Assembly: GCA_003247575.1 (NCBI GenBank)
Contig: QJZC01000051.1
Coordinates: forward strand, 1 to 64,000
Direction: 5' to 3'
Source of the DNA: Pseudomonadota bacterium
GTDB lineage: Bacteria > Myxococcota_A > UBA9160 > SZUA-336
DNA: 64,000 bases
This document shows, one piece after another, positions 9,073 to 17,353 of the stretch. Made by a program: the position numbers and the translations under genes. Each line of letters opens with the position of its first letter. Position 1 is the first letter of the stretch. A model generated the notes under the pieces. That model was not told the DNA's origin. It searched no databases and was given only the letters and a program-made list of their open reading frames with translations.

Positions 9073-9200
9073 GCTGGCCGCCCGAGCCCTACACGCGCCC
9101 GTCTTGCTGCCGAAACCTCACCCGCGGACACGGCGGCACCAGAACATCTCGAACGCGCACCACTGAAGCCAAGTTCAGCAAGCAGCGCAGGGGAGGCCCC

Positions 9201-10253
9201 ATGACGATCACGGAATTCATGCGACGGCACTATCGGCACTTCAATGCTGCGGCCTTGGTAGATGCGGCCGATGCGTACGCGAGCCATGTGGAGCACGGAG
9301 GCAAGATGCTCGTCGCCATGGCTGGTGCCATGAGTACCGCCGAGCTCGGCTGCTCGTTGGCAGAGATGATCCGTCAGGGGAAGGTACACGCGATCAGCTG
9401 CACGGGCGCCAACCTCGAGGAGGACCTGTTCAACCTGGTCGCCCACGATCACTATCGGCGCTTGCCCGACTACCGCAACCTGACCCCTCAGATGGAGAAG
9501 GAGCTCGAGCACCAGGGTCTGAATCGGGTCACGGACACGTGCATCCCGGAGGGTGAGGCCTTTCGCGCGGTCGAGAAGACGATCCTCGAGCTATGGAGCC
9601 GAGCGGATCGACAGGGGACACAGCACTTTCCGCACGAATTCCTCTATCAGCTACTTCGCGAGGGGCACCTCGACGGCAGCTTTCAGATCGATCCGGCAGA
9701 CTCCTGGCTCATTGCAGCGGCGGAGCGCGACCTCCCGATCTTCGTGCCCGGCTGGGAGGACTCGACGCTCGGGAACGTGTTCACCGCGCACGTCCTGAAC
9801 GGAGACCTGTCTGGCTACCGCGTCGTGCGCAGCGGGCTCGAGGCCCTCGGAAAGCTGGCAGACTGGTACTGCAACGTCACGATGGGTCGACCGATCCAAG
9901 AACTCAGACAGATCGCGCCGGCGGTCGAGGGAGAGGGAGGCAGCTTGCGCTCGATCTCGGCCAGCAAGGCCGAGTGCCCCGTCGGATTCTTCCAGATCGG
10001 CGGAGGCATTGCCGGAGATTTCCCGATCTGCACCGTCCCCATGATCCACCAAGATCTGCGGCTCGGGTGCCCCTACTGGGCCTATTTCTGTCAGATCAGC
10101 GACTCGACCACCAGCTACGGGTCCTACTCCGGAGCCGTCCCCAGCGAGAAGATCTCGTGGGGCAAGCTCGACATCGACACACCCATGTTCGTGATCGAGT
10201 CGGACGCGACCATCGTGGCACCACTCATCTTCGCGCGCGTTCTCGGCTGGTAA
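9201..10253 (+). CDS. Deoxyhypusine synthase family protein (bacterial type)
   Basis: The 350-aa product belongs to the NAD-dependent deoxyhypusine synthase fold that transfers the aminobutyl group of spermidine. Visible blocks: AMAGAMSTAELG, ISCTGANLEEDLFN, IFVPGWEDSTLGN, and near the C-terminus SWGKLDID, in which Lys322 matches the imine-forming catalytic lysine of the eukaryotic enzyme. The Lys-His-His segment of the eukaryotic GGG-x-x-KHH motif is not kept (GGGIAGDFP, about 267-275), so protein-lysine modification is unlikely; bacteria also lack eIF5A. Homospermidine or a related polyamine is a plausible product, but this is inference from family behaviour. ATG 9201 is preceded by GGGAGG at 9191-9196. 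No polyamine genes are adjacent. Confidence 0.85.
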   Translation: MTITEFMRRHYRHFNAAALVDAADAYASHVEHGGKMLVAMAGAMSTAELGCSLAEMIRQGKVHAISCTGANLEEDLFNLVAHDHYRRLPDYRNLTPQMEKELEHQGLNRVTDTCIPEGEAFRAVEKTILELWSRADRQGTQHFPHEFLYQLLREGHLDGSFQIDPADSWLIAAAERDLPIFVPGWEDSTLGNVFTAHVLNGDLSGYRVVRSGLEALGKLADWYCNVTMGRPIQELRQIAPAVEGEGGSLRSISASKAECPVGFFQIGGGIAGDFPICTVPMIHQDLRLGCPYWAYFCQISDSTTSYGSYSGAVPSEKISWGKLDIDTPMFVIESDATIVAPLIFARVLGW

Positions 10254-10275
10254 CCACGGCAGACGACATCACCCG

Positions 10276-10977
10276 CTAGGGAACTCCGCGCAGCCGCTCG
10301 ACCAGCTCTTCCTGAGACTTCACCTCGAGCTTCTGAAAGACACGCCGGAGATGGGAACGTACGGTATGCGTCGAGATTCCGAGCGCACGAGCGATGTTGG
10401 GGACTCGGTGCCCCTTGAGCAGCAGCCGCACCACGTCCCACTCGCGCTCAGACAAGGTGGCGAGCTCGGGTAGAGCTTGGACCGGATCGGTGACCTCACC
10501 GAGCCCGATCCCGACCTGCTCCACGAGCCGAGCGATTCCCTTCAGGCTTCGCTGCAGGTGCTCCACTCGCTCCTCGGCTCCACTCCTCTGATGACGCTTG
10601 TCGTGCTCGGTCTCCGCCTGGTCGAGCATAGTCTCGAGCTCATGCGGCTGACAGGGCTTGCGCAGAAATCCGAACGCGCGCGCTTCGTTCACTGCCCGCA
10701 CGGCAACGTTGTAGTCACCGCGACCGGTCAGAAGAATCCGAACGGTGTCGGGCGAGCACTCCGCCACGCGCTGGAGCAGCCGCAGACCGTCCATTCCGGG
10801 CATCACGAGGTCGGTGAGGATGATGGCCATCGGTTCCGCCAGCAGGACGTCCAGAGCCTCGTCTCCGCTGGACGCCTCCAGGAGCTCCCACTGATCCTCC
10901 AGAATCCGCCGCAGCCCACTCAGCACGCGAGGCTCGTCATCGACGATGAGAATGGGACCGCGCTGCGCTCGCTGCAT
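10276..10977 (-). CDS. Response regulator, receiver plus LuxR-type helix-turn-helix
   Basis: The 233-aa regulator has an N-terminal receiver (about 7-120) with the acidic pair in IVDDEP, phospho-acceptor Asp56 in LTDLVMPGMDG and Lys107 in FLRKPC, a helical, charged linker (about 125-160), and a C-terminal LuxR/NarL helix-turn-helix (about 172-230; LSEREWDVVRLLLKGH, then ISTHTVRSHLRRVFQKL). It should bind DNA on phosphorylation. It is divergent from a membrane histidine kinase 77 bases away, the likely partner, and the shared spacer is a likely target of its own regulation. Confidence 0.92.
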   Translation of the reverse strand: MQRAQRGPILIVDDEPRVLSGLRRILEDQWELLEASSGDEALDVLLAEPMAIILTDLVMPGMDGLRLLQRVAECSPDTVRILLTGRGDYNVAVRAVNEARAFGFLRKPCQPHELETMLDQAETEHDKRHQRSGAEERVEHLQRSLKGIARLVEQVGIGLGEVTDPVQALPELATLSEREWDVVRLLLKGHRVPNIARALGISTHTVRSHLRRVFQKLEVKSQEELVERLRGVP

Positions 10978-11054
10978 CTCCCCATCTCGAAACCCGCGGC
11001 TCTCAACTTGAGACGCGCCTCAAGGGAGTAGATCCAACGACCGCTGGAACCCAA

Positions 11055-12716
11055 GTGAGGGCAACCGAACCCGGCGACAGGTACCGCAGGCGTTCACTAC
11101 TCGGCTTCAGTCTCCTGCTCAGTGCTGGCGCAGCCCTGCTCTGCTCCGTGTGGACGCCAGCACTGGCTCCGGTCTTGATCTCGTCTGCGCTGCTCTCCGT
11201 GGCCACACAGCATCCCGCGAGCATCGGGTGCGCCTCCGTCGCTGCGATTGCACTGCTCTGGACGAGTCACTTCGGACTGCGCGCCGTTGGACTCGGACAT
11301 TCGGACACTACGCCGATCCCAGCGCCCTACGCGGTCATCAGCGTCTGTATCGCCCTCGGAGGCTATGTTTCGAGCCGCTGGATCGCCCTCCAGGGGCGCC
11401 GGCTGCGCGTCGCGGGTGCTGCGGCCAGCTGCGCTGCGGATCTCCTGCGCCGGAACACGCGCCGCCTACAGGCGCTCCTCGACTCGACCTTCGATCCACT
11501 TCTGCTGATCGACGCTACGGGCAACATCCAGGCGGCCGGCACGGCCACCGATCGCATCTTCGGCCTGGCCCGAGAGAAGCTCAACGGACAGTCGGTGAAG
11601 CAGCTGCTGCCGGACTTCGATCTGGAGCTGCTGAGCACCGACGACGGATCCTCTTTGCGCACCGGCTGGGCTGGAGAGTTCGAAGGACAACGCGCGGACG
11701 GTACACCCATTCCATGCGAGATCGCCCTCGGATGCGTCGGGGCCGCAGACGAGGAGCCGGATGCGGAACGCCTCTTCTTGCTGCACGTGCGCGATCTGAC
11801 GCTCGTACGGGAGCGCGAGCTGGAGCGATTCCACTCCCACAAGATGGAGTCGATCGGCCAGCTGGCTGCGGGAATTGCGCACGAGATCAACACGCCAACA
11901 CAGTACGTGAGCGACAACCTGCGCTATCTGGAGCGTGTACTCGGGACCGCCACTGAGGCCCTGAGGCAACTGGCCCCTTGCCCAGTCGATCACCAAGACG
12001 ATCTCTCGGGCGCAGAGGACTCAGACGTCGCACATAGTTCCCACAGAGATCCTACGGACGCAGAACGGAACGCCATCTGCGCACTCCACGCTCGCGCGCC
12101 GGAAGCCATCCGCGAAGCCCTGGAAGGAGTCGCGCACATCTCCGGGATCGTACGTACAGTCGGAAACTTCGCTCATCCGGACAGCTCCGCCTCGAGCGAG
12201 AACTGCGTGGAGGTGGACGTCAACCAGGCCATCCACGACACGCTCGCCGTCGCCCGGAACGAGTGGAAGCATGTCGCACACATCGAGCTCGATCTGGAAT
12301 CGCCGTTGCCACCCCTGGCCGCGGTACCCGGAGAGATTCACCAGGTGCTGCTCAATCTGCTCGTCAATGCCGCACATGCGATGGCCGATCGCCAGCTGGA
12401 GGACGTTCGAGCGGATCGCCTCGAATCCCCAAAGCTCGACTCGATTCGAATCTCGACCCGCCACGTTCAGAACGAGGTCCGCGTCGAAATCGAGGACTCG
12501 GGAACCGGAATTCCCTCCGACATCCAGAGCCGGATCTTCGACCCGTTCTTCACGACGAAGCCCGTGGGGAAGGGAACTGGACAGGGACTCGCGATCACAC
12601 ATGCGATCGTACGCCGTCACGGCGGCAGCATTGCTTGTCAGAGTCGGGAGGGTCAGGGAACACGCTTCAGCATCCGACTCCCGCTCCAAAGTCCCGCTTC
12701 GGATCACTCGAGCTGA
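11055..12716 (+). CDS. Membrane sensor histidine kinase with PAS domain
   Basis: The 553-aa sensor has about four hydrophobic segments in residues 14-110, a PAS domain (about 135-260; LLDSTFDPLLLIDATGNI, IFGLAREKLNGQSV), a short coiled linker, HisKA with the phospho-His in QLAAGIAHEINTP, and a HATPase_c domain with intact N-box (LLNLLVNAAHAM), DSGTGIP, FDPFFTTKPVGKGTGQGLAI and HGG. All kinase motifs look functional, unlike the hybrid kinase upstream. The start is GTG at 11055 with no ATG near; a stretch of variable acidic sequence (about 315-345) interrupts the HisKA helices. It is divergent from the NarL-type regulator and likely phosphorylates it. Confidence 0.9.
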   Translation: MRATEPGDRYRRRSLLGFSLLLSAGAALLCSVWTPALAPVLISSALLSVATQHPASIGCASVAAIALLWTSHFGLRAVGLGHSDTTPIPAPYAVISVCIALGGYVSSRWIALQGRRLRVAGAAASCAADLLRRNTRRLQALLDSTFDPLLLIDATGNIQAAGTATDRIFGLAREKLNGQSVKQLLPDFDLELLSTDDGSSLRTGWAGEFEGQRADGTPIPCEIALGCVGAADEEPDAERLFLLHVRDLTLVRERELERFHSHKMESIGQLAAGIAHEINTPTQYVSDNLRYLERVLGTATEALRQLAPCPVDHQDDLSGAEDSDVAHSSHRDPTDAERNAICALHARAPEAIREALEGVAHISGIVRTVGNFAHPDSSASSENCVEVDVNQAIHDTLAVARNEWKHVAHIELDLESPLPPLAAVPGEIHQVLLNLLVNAAHAMADRQLEDVRADRLESPKLDSIRISTRHVQNEVRVEIEDSGTGIPSDIQSRIFDPFFTTKPVGKGTGQGLAITHAIVRRHGGSIACQSREGQGTRFSIRLPLQSPASDHSS

Positions 12717-12794
12717 AGTCGTCTCGAGAGGGCGCACTCAATCTCGCCGGTGCCCACACCGAAACTCTGAACTGGACCCTCAGGAGCGACGGCC

Positions 12795-13859
12795 ATGCCC
12801 GAACGTCGAATCGTGATCTTCGATGAGAGCGGACTCCTCTCTGCGCGCGTAGAGGAGATCTGCGGGATGTACCGCTTCGAGCTCTCGAGGGTGCGTAGCG
12901 TCGAGCGGCTCGTCGCCGTTCTGAAGGAGCGGGCAGCCTGTCTCATCCTGATCGCTGTCGAGTCCCCGTCTCGCACTGGGTTTTCTGCCTTCACGCGCGC
13001 ACGCATGACCTGCCGTCAGCCACCGCCCATCCTCCTCGGCACGCGCAGCCTGCCGCAGAGCGAGTTCGCGGTCCACTCCAAGCAACGCTGGCGGGCCGAT
13101 GGATACCTACAGTTGGACGAGCTCGACAACGACCAGCTGCGTCGTGAGCTCGGTCGCTGGGTCCGATTCGGCGGAAAGCGAAAGTCTGCCCCGGAGACAC
13201 GAAGTCGCGCGCGAAGCGCACACTCGCAGGCCCCGAGCAGACAGCTCGCCCCAGACGAACGCGGACAGTCCGACGACTCAGGATGGCGGAGCGAGCTCGT
13301 GGAGGAGGGCCCGCCGCTCGCTTCCGAGACCCCGCCGCCCACCGAAGCCGCCGTCGTGGCGGAACAACGCGAGATCGAGCAAGCACGACACGAAGCGCGG
13401 GTCGCGCTGGAACGCGAGCAGCTGCGGCATCGAGACGAACTCGAGCGGCTGGATCAGGAACATCGGTCGGCGCTCGAGAACGTCCGACGTCAAGCAGCGG
13501 CAGAGATTGCCGCTGTTCAGACACAGGCACGCGACCTAGCGCAGGCGGCCGCCCAGCACCACGCAGCTCAGCTCGACGCCCTGCGACACACCCACCAGCT
13601 GCAGATCTCCGCGCTGAAGAAGCACCACGAGAGCCGGAGTCAGGCGGAACGAGCCGAGCTAGAAGCCGAGGTCGAGACCTTGGAACGTCTACTCGGGATG
13701 GCCCCGGAGCAGCGCTCCGTGCAAGCCGAGCCGCAGGCGCACCCGGAACAGGCGCACCCAGAGGGCACGCCCTTAGAAGTGCCCTCGGAGGCGTGCGCCA
13801 GCACCGAAGAGGCGCCGAAACCGGTTACCGAACGCGGTTACCGAACGCGGTCGGACTGA
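12795..13859 (+). CDS. Pseudo-receiver / coiled-coil protein (FrzS-like architecture)
   Basis: The 354-aa product starts with a receiver-like fold (about 4-125: IVIFDES, then LILIAVESPSRTGF, then ADGYLQLDE). The usual phospho-acceptor Asp is replaced by Ala54, and the conserved Lys near residue 107 is also absent, so it cannot be phosphorylated in the normal way. A disordered Ser/Pro stretch (125-185) leads to a long charged coiled coil (about 190-320), then an acidic Pro/Gln/Glu-rich tail containing a 15-bp tandem repeat. The layout resembles FrzS-type polarity proteins of Myxococcus; sequence homology is not established. ATG 12795 has AGGAG at 12782-12786. It follows the sensor kinase by 78 bases and is probably co-transcribed. 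Its 3' end overlaps the convergent DUF547 gene by 22 bases. Confidence 0.7.
   Translation: MPERRIVIFDESGLLSARVEEICGMYRFELSRVRSVERLVAVLKERAACLILIAVESPSRTGFSAFTRARMTCRQPPPILLGTRSLPQSEFAVHSKQRWRADGYLQLDELDNDQLRRELGRWVRFGGKRKSAPETRSRARSAHSQAPSRQLAPDERGQSDDSGWRSELVEEGPPLASETPPPTEAAVVAEQREIEQARHEARVALEREQLRHRDELERLDQEHRSALENVRRQAAAEIAAVQTQARDLAQAAAQHHAAQLDALRHTHQLQISALKKHHESRSQAERAELEAEVETLERLLGMAPEQRSVQAEPQAHPEQAHPEGTPLEVPSEACASTEEAPKPVTERGYRTRSD
13734..13763. repeat. 15-bp in-frame tandem duplication
   Basis: CAGGCGCACCCGGAA (13734-13748) is followed by a near copy (13749-13763). It lies in the tail of the coiled-coil protein and duplicates five residues. Confidence 0.75.
13822..13847. repeat. 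13-bp perfect tandem duplication across two gene ends
   Basis: CGGTTACCGAACG occurs twice without a mismatch. The unit is not a multiple of three, so it shifts the last codons of the coiled-coil gene; it also includes the TAA stop (13838-13840) of the convergent DUF547 gene. Confidence 0.8.
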
Positions 13860-14650
13860 TTGATCGTCCAATCGTACGGAAGGAAGTCGACCTCGAAGCT
13901 CTCGGGAATCGGCTCCGAGCGATAGCGATTGATGTAGCCGATCAGCGATCCCGCCTCTCGCTCGAACTCCGCCTGATAGAACTGGAGGATCGAGGATACG
14001 CGCACGCGCCCCGCGTCGGAGTCCACCTCGAGATTCCCGGGATCGGTGAAGAACTCGCGAGCCTGGCGCTCCAGCTGCGCTTCGAGACGCGCTCCCGCGA
14101 AAGGCTCCTGCGGAAGCCGCGGACAGCTGACCGACATACAGTTGAGCGCAAAGTGAACGCGCGGATCACCGAGGTCTCGGATGGTTTTCTCGAAGCGGTA
14201 CAGGGTCTGGCGGCGCCCCTCTACCCGGTAGCGCCACAAGAAGAAGAAGGGGATCTTTCGCAATCCGGCGTTCGTCGCAGGAATGCCGGCTCGGAGGACA
14301 CCGTACATCGAGAGAGCGTTGTACGCGTTGATTCGGTGAGCCAGCTGGTGTTCGCGGCTGGGGTAGCGCTGTGGATCTCGCGCGGGATCGACCTCCGACA
14401 CGTAGCGCAGGTAGCGATCCAGATCCTCTCGATCCGAAGCGAGCGCACGAAAGGCGACCCTTCCGGAGGTATCTACGCGCTCTCCGAGCACGCGGGCCCA
14501 AGCCGCCTGCGCCTGATCGAACGTCACCCGATCTGTCCTCGCCTGCGGCACCGCCGCGCATGCGGCCTGATAGACCAGCACGAGCGGCAGCGCGACTCGC
14601 ACCCAGAGCGGGCGTGGACCGGCTCGAGCCGGTCCCGTGGCATCACTCAA
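13838..14650 (-). CDS. DUF547-domain protein, probably exported
   Basis: A 270-aa product with a DUF547 domain (about residues 40-255): LAHRINAYNALSMYGVL, KIPFFFLWRYRVEGR, HFALNCMSVSCPRLPQEPF. In the family the Cys/His-containing NCxSxSCP block suggests a cysteine-peptidase-like fold, function unproven. The N-terminus holds a hydrophobic stretch (VALPLVLVYQAACAA) that may be a signal or lipoprotein-like peptide. I chose TTG 14650 because it overlaps the radical SAM stop as TTGA; GTG 14602 is an alternative giving a shorter leader. It is translationally coupled to the radical SAM gene, so the two probably act together. Confidence 0.82.
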   Translation of the reverse strand: MSDATGPARAGPRPLWVRVALPLVLVYQAACAAVPQARTDRVTFDQAQAAWARVLGERVDTSGRVAFRALASDREDLDRYLRYVSEVDPARDPQRYPSREHQLAHRINAYNALSMYGVLRAGIPATNAGLRKIPFFFLWRYRVEGRRQTLYRFEKTIRDLGDPRVHFALNCMSVSCPRLPQEPFAGARLEAQLERQAREFFTDPGNLEVDSDAGRVRVSSILQFYQAEFEREAGSLIGYINRYRSEPIPESFEVDFLPYDWTINQSDRVR

Positions 14651-16068
14651 GAACGCAATCCTGCCTCGACCGGTGCATCTCCGCGCGACGCCTCGCGACG
14701 CTGGAAGAGGACTCGCCGTGAGCGCCCCTTGGTGAACTTGAGCGGGTGCGACGTGGGGTCCACGGGATTCGGCGCCTGATCGTCCTCCTTGAGCAACCCC
14801 GTCAGTGGATCCCAGAACTTCTTCTGGCCCTCCTCGTCGACCTCGACGCGCTGCAGGATGAACTCGTCGCGCTTTGCGTTCGCGAGGCACATCGACACCG
14901 GGCCATCGCGCGTCACCGTGTAGAAGGAGCACGCCTTGATCCGATCGGGCTCGAGGTGACAAGCATCCATGAAGTTGTGGATGAAGAAAGAGATGCGATG
15001 CACCCTACCCCTTGCCGCGATCAGATCGCGCCACCCTTGCCGTGCCATGCGTGCCACATAGCCCGCCGCAGCCAGCACGCCGCGCGGATGATCGCGAACC
15101 CAGCGAACCGCGGCCGCGAGCGGCGAGAGTCGAGTGTAGCGGTCCCACTCGGTGTCGCGGCCCGCCACGATCTGGGTTACGAAGTCGGAGTCGTCGAGCG
15201 CATTGAACAGGCGACCGTTGACCTCGAAGCACATCGCATACTTGTTGCAGCGAGTGTGTCCGACCGGCGATGCGCCGAAGTTGATCGAGATCCCCGTGGC
15301 CTTCTCGATCTGCTCGATCACGGACTCCTGATTGATGATCACGTCGCGCTCCCGCTGCGTGCCGCGCCCGGTATCCGCTTGGAGCTGGAACGATACGGTC
15401 TTCACCATGTCCGCGTTCTTCACGTAGAAGCGAACCAGATCCGGAATCTCGTGAAAGCTCTCCCGTGTTACCGTGAAATTGAAAAATACCGACAACCCGG
15501 TACCGCGGGCGTTGTCGATGTAGCGCTGCCGGATCTCGTTGAGCTCGACCTCGGTCGAGTAGCCCTTACGCTCCTGCGTCAGATCGACGTGGAAGGCGAC
15601 ATCCGCGAGCCCCGCCTCGGCCAGCTCCTTCAGATATGAATGCGGCGCCTTGATGCCGTTGGTGAACAGCGACGGGCGCAGGCCCACGTCGCGCACCCGC
15701 CGGATGATCTGGATCAGCTCCGACTTCTTGCGCAGGGTCGGGTCGCCCCCGGTGATCTGTACGGCAGTCCCGGGACCGTAGTAGTCGACGATCGTCTGGA
15801 TCCGGCGGAAGATCTCCTCGAGCGGCAGATCCCGAACCGCCTCTGAGTGCTCCGACAGGTAGCAGCACGTGCAGTCCAGATTGCACCGCTGCGTGATCTC
15901 GAGCGCTACACAGCCGATGGCCATTCGATTCCCCAGCTGCTGGCGAGGACCGAACTGTCCCACGGACTCGAGCCGCCGGCGCACGATCGCGTGCCGATCC
16001 GCGTCGGGAGCGGGCTTCGGATCGATCGGGTAGGCCTTGATCTCTTCAGGTGTCAGGTACTGGTCCAT
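14647..16068 (-). CDS. Radical SAM enzyme with extra C-terminal cysteines
   Basis: The 473-aa protein has the radical SAM cluster motif C62-x3-C66-x2-C69 (RCNLDCTCCY), the GGD block ITGGDPTL, and a typical (beta/alpha) barrel through about residue 270. The C-terminal half carries further cysteines (HTRCNKYAMC; DACHL, KACSFY, SMCLAN), which could ligate an auxiliary Fe-S cluster as in SPASM/twitch enzymes. An inserted, partly hydrophobic region (about 325-365) separates them. I start at ATG 16068, with GGAGG 12 bases upstream; a GTG at 16101 is possible. Substrate unknown. It is coupled to a DUF547 protein and divergent from a MauE/DoxX-like membrane protein. No small precursor-peptide gene is obvious nearby. 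Confidence 0.88.
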   Translation of the reverse strand: MDQYLTPEEIKAYPIDPKPAPDADRHAIVRRRLESVGQFGPRQQLGNRMAIGCVALEITQRCNLDCTCCYLSEHSEAVRDLPLEEIFRRIQTIVDYYGPGTAVQITGGDPTLRKKSELIQIIRRVRDVGLRPSLFTNGIKAPHSYLKELAEAGLADVAFHVDLTQERKGYSTEVELNEIRQRYIDNARGTGLSVFFNFTVTRESFHEIPDLVRFYVKNADMVKTVSFQLQADTGRGTQRERDVIINQESVIEQIEKATGISINFGASPVGHTRCNKYAMCFEVNGRLFNALDDSDFVTQIVAGRDTEWDRYTRLSPLAAAVRWVRDHPRGVLAAAGYVARMARQGWRDLIAARGRVHRISFFIHNFMDACHLEPDRIKACSFYTVTRDGPVSMCLANAKRDEFILQRVEVDEEGQKKFWDPLTGLLKEDDQAPNPVDPTSHPLKFTKGRSRRVLFQRREASRGDAPVEAGLRS

Positions 16069-16287
16069 CTGCTTCTCAAGCCTCCAGCTCGGCACAGTCA
16101 CGCAGCGCGGCCCAGCGCCACGCTCAACGCACTCACCTCAGTCAACCCAATCGGACGGACCCCGGAATCATCCCGAGCGTCCGGCGGAATCCGCGAGACT
16201 CGAGGCGGTTCACCGCTGCGACGGAGGACCGGCCGAAACGCGTGCCGGATCCGTCAGGGAGTCGTCCCGAAAGGCGCCCATTCTAAA

Positions 16288-16335
16288 CCGGATTCCAGGC
16301 CGGATTCCAAGCCGGACTCCAATCGGGATTCGACT
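16288..16335. repeat. 12-bp tandem repeat, four copies
   Basis: Four adjacent 12-base units, consensus CCGGATTCCAAG, in the ~490-base spacer between the divergent radical SAM and MauE-like genes. The rest of the spacer (16069-16549) shows no gene. Confidence 0.8.
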
Positions 16336-16549
16336 GCGATGCGGGATGCGTCGGCGATGATCCTCACGCCCTCGCGTGAAGGTCGCCGGCTGCATCTCCA
16401 CCAGTGTGAACTGCCTCGGGTCTGTCCGCCCCCGACGGCTCCGGCATTATACCGGTCCCATGCGTCGCGCAAACCACGGAATGTCTGCAGCCGACCGGCA
16501 GCGAGAGCCGATCTTCACCTAGAGATCATCCCTTCCTCCTCCAGGCCGC

Positions 16550-16555
16550 TATACT
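16550..16555 (+). promoter_or_regulatory. -10-like box giving a leaderless start
   Basis: TATACT ends six bases before the ATG at 16562, and there is no ribosome site. Transcription would begin at or next to the start codon. No clear -35 is visible. Confidence 0.5.
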
Positions 16556-16561
16556 CCCACG

Positions 16562-17125
16562 ATGCGACTCACCGTCTGGGCCTTCCGCATCCTCTTCGGA
16601 CTCGTGCTTGGCATCACCGCCATCGGCAAGCTGCTCGACAACCGCGGATTCGCGGAAGTCATCGCCAACTATCAGTTTTTCCTCCCCGAACCGGCGCTGC
16701 TGCCGCTCGGGCTCTTCATTTCCCTGGCGGAGCTATTGATCGCCGGGGCCATCTTCGTTGGCTACCAGCTGCGGCACTCAGCCCAGCTGACGATCCTCAT
16801 CCATTTTGGCTATACCGCGCTCGCGACCGTGACGCTCTGGCGAGGCATCGAGCTCGACAACTGCGGATGCTTCGGCGTGTTCCTCGCCCGCAAACTGGGC
16901 TGGAGTACGGTCTTCGAGGATGCGATCTTGACCGCGCTCGCGATCGGTTTTCTCGTCGCCGTAACCAAGCTCGAGCAACGCGCGGCATTCCCTGCCCTGG
17001 GGGCGCCCTCCGCTGGCTCGAGGCGTCGCTATCTCGCAGCAAGGGGGCAGGTCGCGAACGGAGGGGCCGACGCGACGAGCGAAGACGAACCGGAGAGCGG
17101 CGCCACCCTTCGGCCACGCGCCTGA
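16562..17125 (+). CDS. MauE/DoxX-like membrane protein
   Basis: A 187-aa inner-membrane protein with four predicted helices (about 5-23, 44-65, 74-92, 113-135). The motif DNCGCFG (about 100-106), between helices 3 and 4, is the signature of MauE-type members of the DoxX superfamily, which in methylamine dehydrogenase loci serve disulfide or redox maturation. The C-terminal ~45 residues are disordered and charged. It is divergent from the radical SAM/DUF547 pair, which suggests a shared redox or maturation function, not proven. The start is leaderless-type. Confidence 0.8.
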   Translation: MRLTVWAFRILFGLVLGITAIGKLLDNRGFAEVIANYQFFLPEPALLPLGLFISLAELLIAGAIFVGYQLRHSAQLTILIHFGYTALATVTLWRGIELDNCGCFGVFLARKLGWSTVFEDAILTALAIGFLVAVTKLEQRAAFPALGAPSAGSRRRYLAARGQVANGGADATSEDEPESGATLRPRA

Positions 17126-17353
17126 TCGCACACGCATTCGCTCCGCTCATGCCCTGACCGATCATGCCCTGATCTCGACACGCGCGACGTGCGCATCCCG
17201 AGGGTTCCTCGGCGCCGAGCCAGCGTGCGGACGCTCGCTTGCAGCTCTCCAGCAAGCACACGGCCGCCCGTAGACGCTGGATCCAAAGCGCGGGCCCCTG
17301 GAGCGCGAGCAGGCTCGGCAGCTCCTGGGGTAATCTCGGCAGTTCAGGCGTTC

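Noticed and set aside
9201..10253. Protein modification of an eIF5A-like target by the DHS-like enzyme
   Set aside because: The KHH segment is absent and bacteria have no eIF5A.
15847..17157. A plus-strand frame crossing the radical SAM gene and the MauE-like gene
   Set aside because: It spans a spacer with repeats and overlaps two better-supported genes; no motif in it is recognisable.
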